The notes under the pieces were generated by a model. That model was not told the DNA's origin, made no database searches, and worked only from the letters and a program-made list of their open reading frames with translations. A stretch of DNA of 64,000 nucleotides, taken from contig NC_069125.1 of NCBI RefSeq assembly GCF_026914265.1, forward strand, positions 64,593,479 to 64,657,478. The letters run 5' to 3'. Below are positions 1 through 11,732 of the stretch, one piece after another. Source of the stretch: Mya arenaria. Lineage: Eukaryota; Mollusca; Bivalvia; Myida; Myidae. Within the stretch, counting starts at the first letter, position 1. Each line of letters begins with the position of its first letter. A program made the translations under genes and the position numbers.

Positions 1-288
1 TTATCGTTCATGTATTTGCTTAATTACCAGTGGCATGCCTTATCGTTCATGTATTTGCTTAATTACCAGTGGCATGCCTTATCGTTTACGTATTTGCTTA
101 ATTACCAGTGGCATGCCTTATCGTTCGTGTATTTGCTTAATTACCAGTGGCATGCCTTATCGTTCATGTATTTGCTTAATTACCAGTGGCATGCCTTATC
201 GTTCGTGTATTTGCTTAATTACCAGTGACATGCCTTATCGTTCATGTATTTGCTTAATTACCAGTGGCATGCCTTATCGTTCATGTAT
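1..288. repeat. 39-bp minisatellite, about 7.4 copies, cut by window edge
   Basis: Head-to-tail 39-bp units, each containing TTATCGTTC, TTGCTTAATTACCAGTG and GCATGCC, differ only at one or two sites such as TTCATG versus TTCGTG or TTTACG. The array starts at base 1, so its left end is outside the window. The period is a multiple of three and the unit has no stop in two frames, which explains the open frames of 72 and 86 codons here; they are not genes. Confidence 0.95.
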
Positions 289-3023
289 TTTCTAACCGGG
301 TATACTAATAAACGTGTTTAGAGTTGATATGCAATTTTGTTTATTTTTTTCCATACATCTCGACTTGACGCCAATGTGTTATTTTTCATTTAGTAGCAAA
401 TGTAGTGTCTCTTTATTACAATTGGACAATATGCAGAGAGAAGGGAGGAATGCTTGATAAACTTCTGCTGCGCTGTTATGAGATTTTATTTCTATTTATC
501 ACACCAAAAACATAATTACTTAAACGCCGTTTTATCTATTTTTAAAGATATATCTTGTTTACGCATACTGTATTTATAATACATCTGTGATAACATTAAT
601 GTTCTTTTGCAAATGAAGATCACCTCTGAGCTTATGTATTACAATGCATGGGTAGCTACCATGAAGGACTAACATGTATATCAATGTTCAATTGTGTGAT
701 AGGATTAGAAAATCCTCGTGTATAAACAAATTATGATAGCCTAATGGGGACACCCGAATGTCCATAATGTGTTCTCGAAATTGTTTCGTTCCACATGTAT
801 GTCAGCAGACTATCATATAACACAAAGTTATAAAAGCGTTGCGATATGCAACATCATATGCTTATCGGAATAAATGGTTAACAAAACATTCACAAAACTG
901 AGCTTGACAAAATAGACTATATTAACGAGCACACAATGCAGAGGATGAGAAAAGTGTGTTCGGCGACACGAAAGGGTAAATAAACTCTGGCATGCTTGTT
1001 TCACGTAACTATTCGACCTTTAACATGTCAATTATTCAACGTCCCCATAGTTTAGTTAACTTAAAAGGCTTTGCACTGCTTTTTTCCGAAACACGTGTCT
1101 TTCTATTCTAAAAGATAAACGAATGTTTTGTTTCCTCAGAAAGAAAATGCTTTCTTAAAATATAAAAAAAATGTTATTTTTCCTGAAGAACCTAAACACG
1201 AGCATATTCTTTGTTATCAAAGTTTTGCGATATAGCACGATTTGTTTCGATACCAGGTAATTAATGTTTATCACAAAATGTTAACAATGTCGAATGACCC
1301 AATGTTTCCGCATTATGATAAGAACATGCATTTTTAAGAAAGCGATATCTCTTAATGCAGGATAAACACATTTAGAAGGCACACTAAAAGAATGGTATTA
1401 GTGTGTCCATAATCTCAATGATAAATCGCAGAACATTAAAACACACTCAAGGTGACCACATATGTTCATGTCATTGATCTTTATCTACTCCAACTATTTG
1501 TATTACGGTTTTGTGTAAACGCGTACTTTTGTAGAGGACGTTTGCCCGGAAAATGTTCTTAACAGTAACCATTCTAAAGAATAATGCATTAGTCTGAGTG
1601 TACTTCCGCAGACGTGAACTATCTATTTATTATTAATTATTATTATCTTTTTGTATGGATATTTCAATAAAGCTAGTACTGAAAATGATGCGTAATCTAT
1701 GGAATGTGTGTCATATATCGCCTGTTTCATGTTTTATATAAACTTCTTCTCGAGCTTTCATATTTGCATGGTTTCCTGCTTACTGATATTCTATACAGTG
1801 CCGATAACGATATGTAAGGGGGAGGATCTCCAGAATACTGTCATGGCCTGAGACCTGAGTTTTTTTACTATATGTTGGCTTTTCACTTTAAAACAGACCC
1901 AATTGAAAAACAAGTAACCGGCTGCTGTAGAACAATCCAAGACACAAAATTTAATCTCAATAAAGCATAGGGTTGACCAATGCGTTGTCTCACAAAGTAG
2001 TTAAACATGACCCTGAGGTCAAGACGGAAACGGGCTACAGACCACCAATTTACATAGTTCCACAGGCAATTATTTTTCCATTTTTTGCCCTGAAAACTAT
2101 CATTTGTTTGCATACAGTGTCAAATTATGTTAAGCTCTTTGCAAAAGAGCCACCCGTTCCTTCTCTTTCAATCAACATTAATAAAATATTGATACTTGAA
2201 CACAAGCACTCTTTTTTCTGTATTCACACACGGTCAACAGGGGGCAGCTAACTGTGGTCTTGAGCTATGTAGTAAACTACACAAACATGAAACAATGCTG
2301 ATCAAAATATTTACTGCATTGAATACATTCGGCTAAGATGTTCACACACAACATGATGTTAACCATCCAAAAAAGGTATATCTTTAAATGCACCAGTTTA
2401 GCTATAGATAGTGTTTGTCTTGATAAAAGAACGTTGATATGTGACAGAAGTAAATATTACCAACACGTGTTTGGTAATACAATATTTAATTTAAGTCGCT
2501 ATTTTTGGAATTTGATTATACATATTCCAGTATAGTATCAGAATACATGTGTACAATCGTTATTAATGAAAGAGAAAACACGTTACCGTTCGTGTTTAAT
2601 TATATTAAATTAATCATTCTATTGATTTATATTTTGTAATTAAAGTGTTTCAAGTAGTGCCTTATCGTCATGTATGTTTACCATTTGACTTATCATGGCA
2701 TTTTATTTAATACTCGTATTGATGTGCATTGTCTTGTGTGAGTCTCGTCGTATTTGTGCCTTTACGTTTGACCTTTGCGATACAAAGCGCACGATCGTCT
2801 GGCGGCAGGACTGTCTTATTTGTCCTTAATATCTAATATGTATTTTTTCGCTACATTGCCAAACCATATGGATTGGGCTTACGACAACGAAACAACTAAA
2901 CTCTTCAAACCTTTAGAGAGTTAATATAGTGGACTATTTGCTTTCCGCAGTTTCACTACAGTATGCACCTAAATAATAACGTATTGAAATACGAACAACT
3001 TGAAACAGAATTCAATTTCATCG
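289..3023. other. AT-rich intergenic stretch
   Basis: No frame in this 2.7 kb shows family resemblance or credible exon boundaries. A somewhat GC-richer patch at about 1960-2250 is open on both strands for 76-92 codons, but its translations look random. It could be an old dispersed repeat. Nothing else is supported. Confidence 0.5.
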
Positions 3024-3029
3024 TTTATT
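3024..3029 (-). terminator. poly(A) signal of the MGAT4C-like gene
   Basis: TTTATT on the plus strand gives AATAAA on the minus strand, about 55 bases past the stop codon of the glycosyltransferase gene. This is a normal distance for a short 3' UTR. Position and orientation fit, but the cleavage site cannot be seen. Confidence 0.55.
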
Positions 3030-3082
3030 CATGATTTTGAAATAAATAATTGCACTTAAAACAAAGCAAAATCGGAATCCTC

Positions 3083-5553
3083 TTACGTATACAACAAGAT
3101 TTCCCGTATTACAACCCAAGTTCTAAGTTTACGTTTTACTCTAAGCCTCAAGCACTTAACGTTGTTTGGGATTGCTGTCCCTGTGGCCAGCGTGTCTGCA
3201 TCCCCGTCAGCCAAGCCAGTCAATTTGATAAACATTGTCCCACACTCGTCCGTCTCCGAAGAACCAAACTGGAACGTTGAACATTCTAAATCTGTATACA
3301 GAAGGTTGTCATTCCGGGTCTCCTTTTTACCTGTCAACACTACGATCCTCGTGAGATTCTGTGGCATGGCTAAAACCAGCGTAAAGGTGTCACCCTTCTT
3401 TGGTGTTTTGCCCCAGAAGAATGAAGAGGCATTATTGTCATAGGCAAATTCTGTTGTGAAGTTTAAGTAAGTTTCAAATGTCGTTTGAAAAGATGCTTCT
3501 GGGTCGTCTGCAGCTGGGTAGTTGTACAAATCAAAAGTCACGTTCGCATTATCTTTAAACTTATTGTCAATAGATGGCATCAGCTTGTTTTTCAGCGATG
3601 AAAATCTCCCAATATGCTGGAATAAGCTTTGTTTGGAATGAATTGATTTCTTCTGCCCCAGATCCATTCGTATCGGGCTAAGGAGAAGGTCACATGGAGC
3701 CTCGTCGTATCTTAACATTAACTTTGATGCTACATATTCCAAGTCAGAAGATTTAAACATTTTCCCGATAAAACCCAATCTTGAAAACTCCAAAACAGCC
3801 CAAGCAGTTGAAATCGAAAGATGAGATTTGATGCTATTTACAAAATCGGAAGCAACGATTACATCGTCTTCGAGCTGGATATAGTACTCGGATATATTGA
3901 TACTATAATGCATAAGGAAAGAAAAATCAACATTCTGTTTCGCCCTCCATTTTAAACGATCTTTCGTATCGTTAAACGTTGGTTTAACATGTTCAAGGTC
4001 CGGATAAATTGACCTTTGTGTGTGAATTATTTGAATAAAACCACTTTCGACGTGTTGTTGATATGTGTTATAAACGTTTACCGATATGTGTGTGTTATAG
4101 GTAGAGTTTAAATCACAGAGCATTATAACCAACGTCACTTCCTCTTTCTCGCTTTCAGTTGTTTTATCGATAATTGAGTCCACAGTGTCGAACAAATATA
4201 TTCTATCGGTATTCGGACGTTGGGCTGAGGGAATTCCAATCGTAAATAAACCTAAAATATAAGAAATGCAATTTAAAAAGGGAGATCATGATATCTTAAA
4301 AATAGTCATTAGGATAGATCTTCACCATCTGAATGTCTTCAATTTAGTTATTTAAGGATTTACTTTTGAAATATTGGCAGTTGTTGCATATAACATTACA
4401 GATGTTGAAAACAAATTATACAGGGCGGAGTGAATAAATCTTACAAACAATAGGTACTTTATGTACTTAAAAGGTACATCTTATGATTTCAGTAAAGCGA
4501 AAAGGGTCAAAGGCCCACATAATATCAATCTCTGATTGAAATTAAACGCTGTTTGAGTGCATTAGTGTTCTGCCCTCGCCCCTTACACCCAATGACAGAG
4601 AAAATTAAAAATAAAAATAATCATTTTTCCTGAAGGCTCAATTTATTTGAATCAGGTTAAAATGCGCATTATCAACAAAGCGCTTGCCAGGAGAGTAAAT
4701 ATGTTAAAAGACTAGGCTGACATCTTCACCGGAGCTAAATGACATCCAATCTTACCCTTGTGTCCTCTCGGTTGTCCATACATCAAAACCTTGAAGGGCG
4801 GATTAATGATCTGCCCAACGTCTACACGCTTGGAGGGGGACATGGGCCTTGTCGCCATGGACTCGCCAGTCTGTATGGAAACACCACATGTCAGTATAAA
4901 GGCCGTATATGTGAATATTTTGCATACAACAAGTTTGTACGTGTCTTAACAAAACAATACACGTATGTAAAACGCGCGAGCTGTCTAAACCGAAACTGAG
5001 TTAAACATGATTTGACCCCCATCTTCCCTATTCATTCATACAATTGGAGCAACTAATGAAGTTTTATTTTTGCTTATCGTATAAACATGGACCTTAGAGG
5101 TCCGTGGTATACTTTTGATATTTGGTCATTAAAATTAATTAATTAATGTACCCCTTGTAAAAACTAGTTCAGCTTAAAATATGAAGTTATTTATGAATTA
5201 CCCCATTTGATGTAGACAATGATCCTTGTGAAAAAGGCGGAACTGAAAAGATAATGGTATGATTTATGGGTCAAAGACTCTTGAAACCACAAACAAAACA
5301 AACTTAACACTTGAAATGGGAGGTTCACTTTAATATTTATCTAATGTGTTCAATGTGAACTTGAATTTACCATTCTGTATAAAAATTGTAGCTTTTAAAA
5401 ATGCCAAATAAAATATGCAGTTATCGGCTTGCTTACGCCACCTTTTGTAGTACTAAGAAAGGCAATCTGTGCGGCTATATAGACGATGCACAGGACGGCG
5501 ACCATTTTGCCGATTCTTCCACGGAACTTCCGGTACAACGACCAACATAACAT
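3083..5553 (-). CDS. MGAT4C-like: MGAT4C-like N-acetylglucosaminyltransferase (GnT-IV family), three exons
   Basis: Exons on the minus strand are 5553-5437, 4870-4756 and 4251-3083; the phases (0, then 1) agree and all junctions are GT-AG. The start ATG at 5553 follows an in-frame stop. The predicted protein has 466 residues. Residues about 17-34 (MVAVLCIVYIAAQIAFLS) form a type II Golgi membrane anchor, followed by a short stem and the catalytic domain opening with GLFTIGIPS. It keeps family landmarks: YYIQLEDDV at about 200-208 (the acidic EDD nucleotide-sugar/metal motif), WAVLEFSRLGFIGK at about 228, and SLFQHIG at about 286. A C-terminal beta-rich domain contains FFWGKTPKKGD. Length and the C-terminal half resemble vertebrate MGAT4C (about 478 residues) more than MGAT4A/B (about 535). 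The family adds a beta-1,4-GlcNAc branch to the alpha-1,3 mannose arm of N-glycans in the Golgi; the activity of the C type is poorly established, so the exact reaction is inference. Confidence 0.93.
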
Positions 5554-6744
5554 GACTTTGATGTTTCGTTATGTATCTCACTACGCTGAAACGGATACAT
5601 TTGATAAATTCATGAAGAATACCGCAAAAACAGCCGTTTTCTGTCAATTATTTAACAATGCTAAGAATAATCTGTGCGATATGAAAACGTAATTTAAAAT
5701 AGAATAACGACAGGTGCCAGATTTAAAAAATAAAAATATTTTCAATGCGGATGGTTGTAACGTATGTCTCGTGTGTAAATATTTTAACAGTGATAAAACT
5801 CGTGACCTAATAGATAAATGATAACAAGTTGCGTTCTCACAACGACAAATTTCAATTAATCATTAAGTCTTTATTTGTTTTAAAAAATCCACGTTCAATC
5901 AATATTGAGATATTACATCAAACCATATAGTATAACGTTAAACAAGAATACAAACATCTCGATACCTTCATGCAGACTTCCAATACATGTCACAGAACAG
6001 TGTCCCTCAATCCATGGTGGACCTGCAGCGACATTCCCAGTATTCAAATATATGAAGAAAATATGAAAAATATCAGAAATATATCACTTTTAGGCGTTCT
6101 TGGGCCTATGGTACTGCCAAAATGTGATCTGTATCAGCAATGTATTTGTAATATATGAACTATTTGCTTATTTAAAGGTTCAAGGAGTAACACAGTAACA
6201 AATAAATCAGAAAAAAACTAATCACATGTGGAATTTCTGTAAGTAAAGTCATATATGCCGTTTATTACTACAAGCACGCTGCGTCCAGATAGGGTATTAC
6301 TGTATTTAATTACTTTCCAACTGAAGTTCAACATAATACGTATCTAATTCAGATGTACACCAATATAACTTTTTATACCAAATTAAAGTACAAACATACC
6401 TTTTTTCTTCCTTTTCAACAATCCAAACTTTTCTTTATAACGGGTTATATCAATGCGAGTGTTATCTCATAATGGCAAACATAATTTAGCTTCGGTATCA
6501 GAGTTGTACTACTGATTAGAGCAAGTAAATATGTGTACCCATTTATTCACCATCCTTCTTCTGTGTGACATTTACAAGGCCATATAAAGTCGACAGGTTT
6601 TGCGTCATAGAGCTTAAAAGGCATAGTTTACCTTTTTTTATCGAAAATCAAAATATTAAATAAAAATGACACAGCTAGTAATTCAGTCTCTTCGATGGAT
6701 ATAGATATGGTGTACCAAGTGGCTCGGTCACATAATTATTAACT
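5554..6744. other. intergenic, upstream of the MGAT4C-like gene
   Basis: This AT-rich stretch holds the 5' flank of the minus-strand glycosyltransferase gene. No second coding region is credible; the short open frames at 5970-6158 and elsewhere lack splice context or family resemblance. No clear TATA box or CpG-rich promoter is visible. Confidence 0.45.
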
Positions 6745-7845
6745 ACATGCTAAGCAAGAACAGCCAAACGAAAACAATTATGCAATACAACTATGTCACA
6801 CATAAATACGACAAGAGCTATGCAATACAGCAATACAAAAAAAGCTATGGCATACAGCTGTACAAAATAGCTATGCAATACAGCAATACACAAACAGCTA
6901 TGCCATACAGTTGTACAAAATAGCCATGTCATACAGCTGTACAAAATAGCCATGTAATACAGCAATACACAAACAGCTATGCCATACAGCCGTACAAAAT
7001 AGCCATGCAATACAGCAATACAAAAACAGCTATGTCATACAGCTGTACAAAATAGCCATGTAAAACAGCAATACACAAACAGCTATGTCATACAGCTGTA
7101 TAAAATAGCCATGCAATACAGCAATACACAAACAGCTATACCATACAGCTGTACAAAATAGCCCTGCAATACAGCAATACACAAACAGCTATGTCATACA
7201 GCTGTACAAAATAGCCATGCAATACAGCAATACACAAGAAGCTATGTCATAGTACAGCTGTACAAAATAGCTATGCAAAACAGCAATACACGAACAGCTA
7301 TGTCATACAGCTGTACAAAATAGCCATGCAATACAGCAATACACAAACAGCTATGTCATACAGCTGTACAAAATAGCTATGCAAAACAGCAATACACAAA
7401 CAGCTATGTCATACAGCTGTACAAAATAGCCATGCAATACAGCAATACACAAACAGCTACGTCATACAGCTGTACAAAATAGCCATGCAATACAGCAATA
7501 CACAAACAGCTATGCCATACAGCTGTACAAAATAGCCATGCAATACAGCAATACACAAACAGCTATGTCATACAGCTGTACAAAATAGCCATGCAATACA
7601 GCAATACACAAAACAGCTACGTCATACCGCTGTACAAAATAGCCATGAAATACAGCAATACACAAACAGCTATGCCATACAGCTGTACAAAATAGCCGTG
7701 CAATACAGCAATACACAAACAGCTACTAGTATGTAATACAACTATAGACAGCAGCTATGCAATGAAGCTGTACAGCGAAAGCTATGTAATACAGCTGTAC
7801 AAAATAGCCATGCAATACAGCAATGCAAAAACAGCTATGAAAAAC
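6745..7845. repeat. 53-bp minisatellite, about 19-20 copies
   Basis: Units of about 53 bp carry CAGCTGTACAAAATAGCC, ATGCAATACAGCAATACAC and AAACAGCTATGTCATA. A few copies are shortened (one step near 6908-6937 is about 30 bp) and the edges are degenerate. CAGCTGTAC and GCTGT/ACAGC words make each unit weakly self-complementary. Minus-strand open frames within it are periodicity artefacts. Confidence 0.95.
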
Positions 7846-8089
7846 AGCATATATATGCACGCAACAAAGACATATTTTTTGCTTAGTATATATCTGTCAT
7901 TTTTATTGGTTCAGATGTTGTCACGTGACAAGACATAGAAACGCAATACGTGATACGTTTGTAATCAAGCGTTACCGGACATGACGATATTCCCGTTGCA
8001 TGTTATAATAAAGAAATATAATTAACGTCAGTAACGTTATTTTCTAAGCATATCGCATATTTTTAGGTCAGTGTCTTAAATTACCGTCC

Positions 8090-8150
8090 CGCATAGCCCA
8101 GTGGTGTATACAGTCTAAACTCTAAAGGATGCGTGTTCGATTCCGTCAAT
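8090..8150 (+). repeat. tRNA-like fragment, probable SINE head
   Basis: The stretch has an A-box-like TAGCCCAGTGGT and, about 40 bases on, a B-box-like GTTCGATTCC, the internal RNA polymerase III promoter pattern. No matching acceptor stem closes a cloverleaf, so it reads as a tRNA-derived SINE head or tRNA pseudogene, not a working tRNA. The 3' body of the element cannot be delimited. Confidence 0.5.
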
Positions 8151-9524
8151 TATCAGGAGTGTTTTGGAATATGTTTTTAAATTAGATTGTTATCAATCGA
8201 AAAATTTGTTATGCATAATTGACAGAGCAACACAGAAAATAGTACGATGACAAATAAAAACATAATATTGAAACCATACAAAAAATTCATCGCGGGACTC
8301 TTACTCGCAACATCCAACATGTGAGCCTTTTGATAACACTATAAATCTATCCACTACTTTTGATTCGTGACATTAAGTCGCAATTCATGTAATGATATTT
8401 TGATTTCGGGTCGAGGGTGATAATAAGGCTGCCTTATAAGGGATACATGTTAACTATTTACAATGGTCAATGGTCTATGGATATATGGTGAAATGTAGCA
8501 ATAACACATTTCATTCAACTCTCCTAAATCTATGTTGCTAAGGAACCGTTTTTAGCATTGAGCTTGAAAAACTTTTTCACGTATAAACTCAAATGCAAAC
8601 AAAAATGGCAAAGAAATACGGCTTACAAGATAACCCTTTTCATATTACATCCGTTCGAAGTCGAGCTGGTAAAGCACTGTCCATTAAACCGTTAAACATA
8701 CAGAATTCACTTTATGACAGGGATTTTCTACTGTTATCAATCTCCACAAGCAATTGAACCATGTGCTGCGTGGCAGACACAAATAATCGCTCGGACTTGC
8801 GCACTTCATTGCGAACTTGTGACTGGACAAGCCCTCTTTACTGCACCCCGTGTGTTTAATTTGCAATCGCGTTTTCTTTGACAAGATTGCATTTATTTTA
8901 GTATCAGAAGCGCGATTCAGCAATAACCTTAAAATCAAAAGTTCGTATTTGATTAAAGTAATCTAATATTTCGTTATTAAAATTGCATAAATCTGCGATA
9001 AAATCCTCGCGTTCAACAAAATCCTTAACATTTGAAGTATAGCCAATAGTACCATCACATGGTATAAAATTGTCATGGTTACTGCACATATCAATAATGC
9101 CATTTTCAAAAATATGCTTTTCATCATTGTAAAATAATCTGGAATATTTTTGAGTTATGAACATGTAAATAATACCAAATATTACATCTTTATTTATGGA
9201 CAAAGATCCCTTTTTGCCCTCACCCGTATGATATAATCAGACTGTGTTTCTATCAATTCGAAGTGCTTAACAAGTTTGCTTTTATAAAACAACAAATACC
9301 TATTTTTAAAAAACATCGTTTATCATTTTATGATAAAAATAATCATAATTTTAAAAGTAAATCATGTCTTAATCTAATAAGATATTTCTGTACAACAAAA
9401 TATATCATACATATTATACAAATTCTTTGTAATTCGATATTGATTTGATTCCGCACACATTTAGGTAGTTATTAAACATTGAAGTTTGCAATGTGCAAAG
9501 TGCATTAAGTGTTTAATTGGATTA
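8151..9524. other. intergenic with one unexplained minus-strand open frame (8904-9229)
   Basis: Mostly structureless AT-rich DNA. The minus strand from about 9229 to 8904 is open for over 100 codons with a non-repetitive, protein-like composition (for example SINKDVIFGIIYMFITQKYS and EREDFIADLCNFNNEILDYF). There is no good start context, no obvious splice site and no family I recognise. In such AT-rich DNA an open frame of this length is unusual but could be chance or the remnant of a mobile element. A gene is not claimed. Confidence 0.25.
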
Positions 9525-10440
9525 CGATGGCAACTGGTTCGATACGTGACGTCGACGTCTCTGAAGACGGCAGTTATAAGAGAGCGGCGATCGACGGTGA
9601 ACAGCCAAATCGTGAAATAGCTAGGAATTCGGCTCTGTAAGCCAAGCAGTACAAAACTGCAGAGCTACTTATGGTGAGCGAGAACGTGTCAAATTACACC
9701 TCGATCGCTAATTGGCATACAGAAAGATATACGAGAACAATACGAGGTTCTGGCCGTTACCTATGAGAGGCTTATCAGCTCGTAAAGTGGGCAGGGTAAA
9801 GATGAACTAGTAGATTCGTTTAAAAGGTCACAAATGGAATTTGTGGAAAAGAACAACATGATTATAGACTGGTGCCGGAGCGTGAGACAAGAATATGAAA
9901 CTGGCTCATCAGTCTCGTCAAAAAGTGAAAGGGATATTTCTATACAGAGAAAACTGTCTGAACTTAAAATTTCGCAATTAAAGAAAAAGACAAAAACTTG
10001 AGTTACAACATAAGGAGTTAAACATAAAACTAGAAGAACAAGAACTTATCAATGAAATAGAACGTTCAAAAATTGAGGAAACTTTATGTGAGGAAGATGA
10101 TTTGCGCAATTTGGCAGACATTAAACCTGTTTTTCAATTGCCTATATTCACGAGGCAACACGATCACACCGATGAGAAGAACCACTCCTTTGCAGCGTAA
10201 CCTAGCTGTCATTGAACAACCATTAGAGGGGCTAACGTTTGGTGACGTTGTTGAGCAGCAGAACGGCGTTGCTGACGAACTGACGGCTAGGCGGGAAAGC
10301 GGGAACGCACCTCATGGAGACGGCGGGGGTGGAGGCATTTTATAGGGATTACAAGCGATGGCCAATACCATCCAGGAGAGTTTTAATTTACCGAGACCTG
10401 ACATTTTCAATAATGATAACGCTAGGGTGTTGATCAAATT
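9525..10440 (+). mobile_element. fossil gag-like fragment of an LTR retroelement (possibly BEL/Pao)
   Basis: Plus-strand translations give stretches typical of the start of a retroelement gag region: a charged, coiled-coil-like Lys/Glu-rich part near 9960-10080, and a segment near 10360-10430 containing ANTIQESFNLPRPDIF, like the LPxP-type entry into the gag core of BEL/Pao elements. The copy is broken with several breaks and lacks protease, reverse transcriptase and integrase in the window. No long terminal repeat pair could be shown. It appears to be an old remnant. The family call is by resemblance only. Confidence 0.45.
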
Positions 10441-11732
10441 ACTTTAGATTAAATGTGTTCTTCATAAATTTACTTATTCTTTTTAAAAGAAGAGAGACGT
10501 TGCATTCTTAATCTTAATGTATCTAAGGGACACTAGTCTTGATTTACTAAAGCATATTTTTCTATTGTAGTTTTTCATACTGAATACTATGTTTCATATA
10601 TAGCTTTGCCTGTAGTATTGTATTTCACATGATGCTTGGGTATGAATGAATAAACATGTAACTCCATTTGAGATCTTATGAAACTAACCCATTCCGCATG
10701 TTGTTGTAAGAACTAAACCAACAACGCAACACTTTTGCGTAAGTTTTATTGTTTTTATCATTTATCACTGGATCCTGTCCCTACCAGTCGGAATCGTTTC
10801 CGGAGTACGTGCTGGACATGTGGTTTTGTAGCCGTCTGCCCGGGAGGTAAATTTCTGCACTGTATACGGGCGAGGTGCCATGGTGACAGGCTCGCTTATG
10901 GGGCAGCTACCGCCCTGTCATTCTGTTGTGACGTTGGGTTATGGGCGCCCGATCTCTCCACTGGACTGATATACTGTACCGGGGGCTTTTTTTTCTTTTG
11001 GTCATGGTGTTACGCTTGGATATGGGCGGGTTCCGTACCGTGTTGGTATCAGTTTGAAGCCTCTGGTGGTCTGTGGAAGTGTTCTGGTGGGAGCAGGCGT
11101 CTCGTGGTGTAGGTTGGACTGCCTTATTTCGTATGCGGACATCACACGTCTTTGTTGGTTCTTGAGACCAATTTATTATTTTCGAGTTCATTTTGTGCTC
11201 TAACAACATTTTAGTTTGACCTGGGAGTAAGATTACATGTATTACATGTATAAGTATTTTCGTCATATTGAGGTCACTGGTCTTCTAAAAGACACCAGTA
11301 GTTGAAACTGTATAGCTCACACGTCGGCCTCCGGCGTGCAGACATAGCGAAACAATGACAGGCGACATAACCATTCATGTCATTTCCGAATGTGTTAATT
11401 CCAGTTAAGCTAGAAACAATATAATATAATTGTATTAAACTGCAAACACATGGACTGCACGAACAACTGAGAAAAATATAGTATGTCTTTTAAATGTAAA
11501 ATCTGAAGAAGATTCAGTCCGACATCAGTCGAAGGTACGTGTCTGGCGTATTTCCACATGGGAGGTCACTGCGTTAAATTTGGAATAGTTTGATTTTATC
11601 AAAATGTTTAGTTGTATGTAACCTATTCATCATGGTCAGTGCAGCGCTCTGCGCCAAGCGTTTGCTGATTGTTTTCATGACGTGTTCGAAGAACTTAGTA
11701 AATTTGTTGGAATCTTGAAGTAATTTATCAAT
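10441..11732. other. intergenic; GC-richer tract 10735-11270 unassigned, then 5' flank of GOT1B
   Basis: Bases about 10735-11270 are clearly richer in G+C than their surroundings and open on both strands for over 100 codons, but neither translation resembles a known domain. The tract may belong to the retroelement fossil next to it. The last few hundred bases, up to 11732, should include the promoter and 5' UTR of GOT1B; no core element is evident. Confidence 0.4.

Noticed and set aside
3162-3443. Plus-strand frame of 93 codons opposite the MGAT4C-like gene
   Set aside because: Shadow of the strongly supported minus-strand exon.
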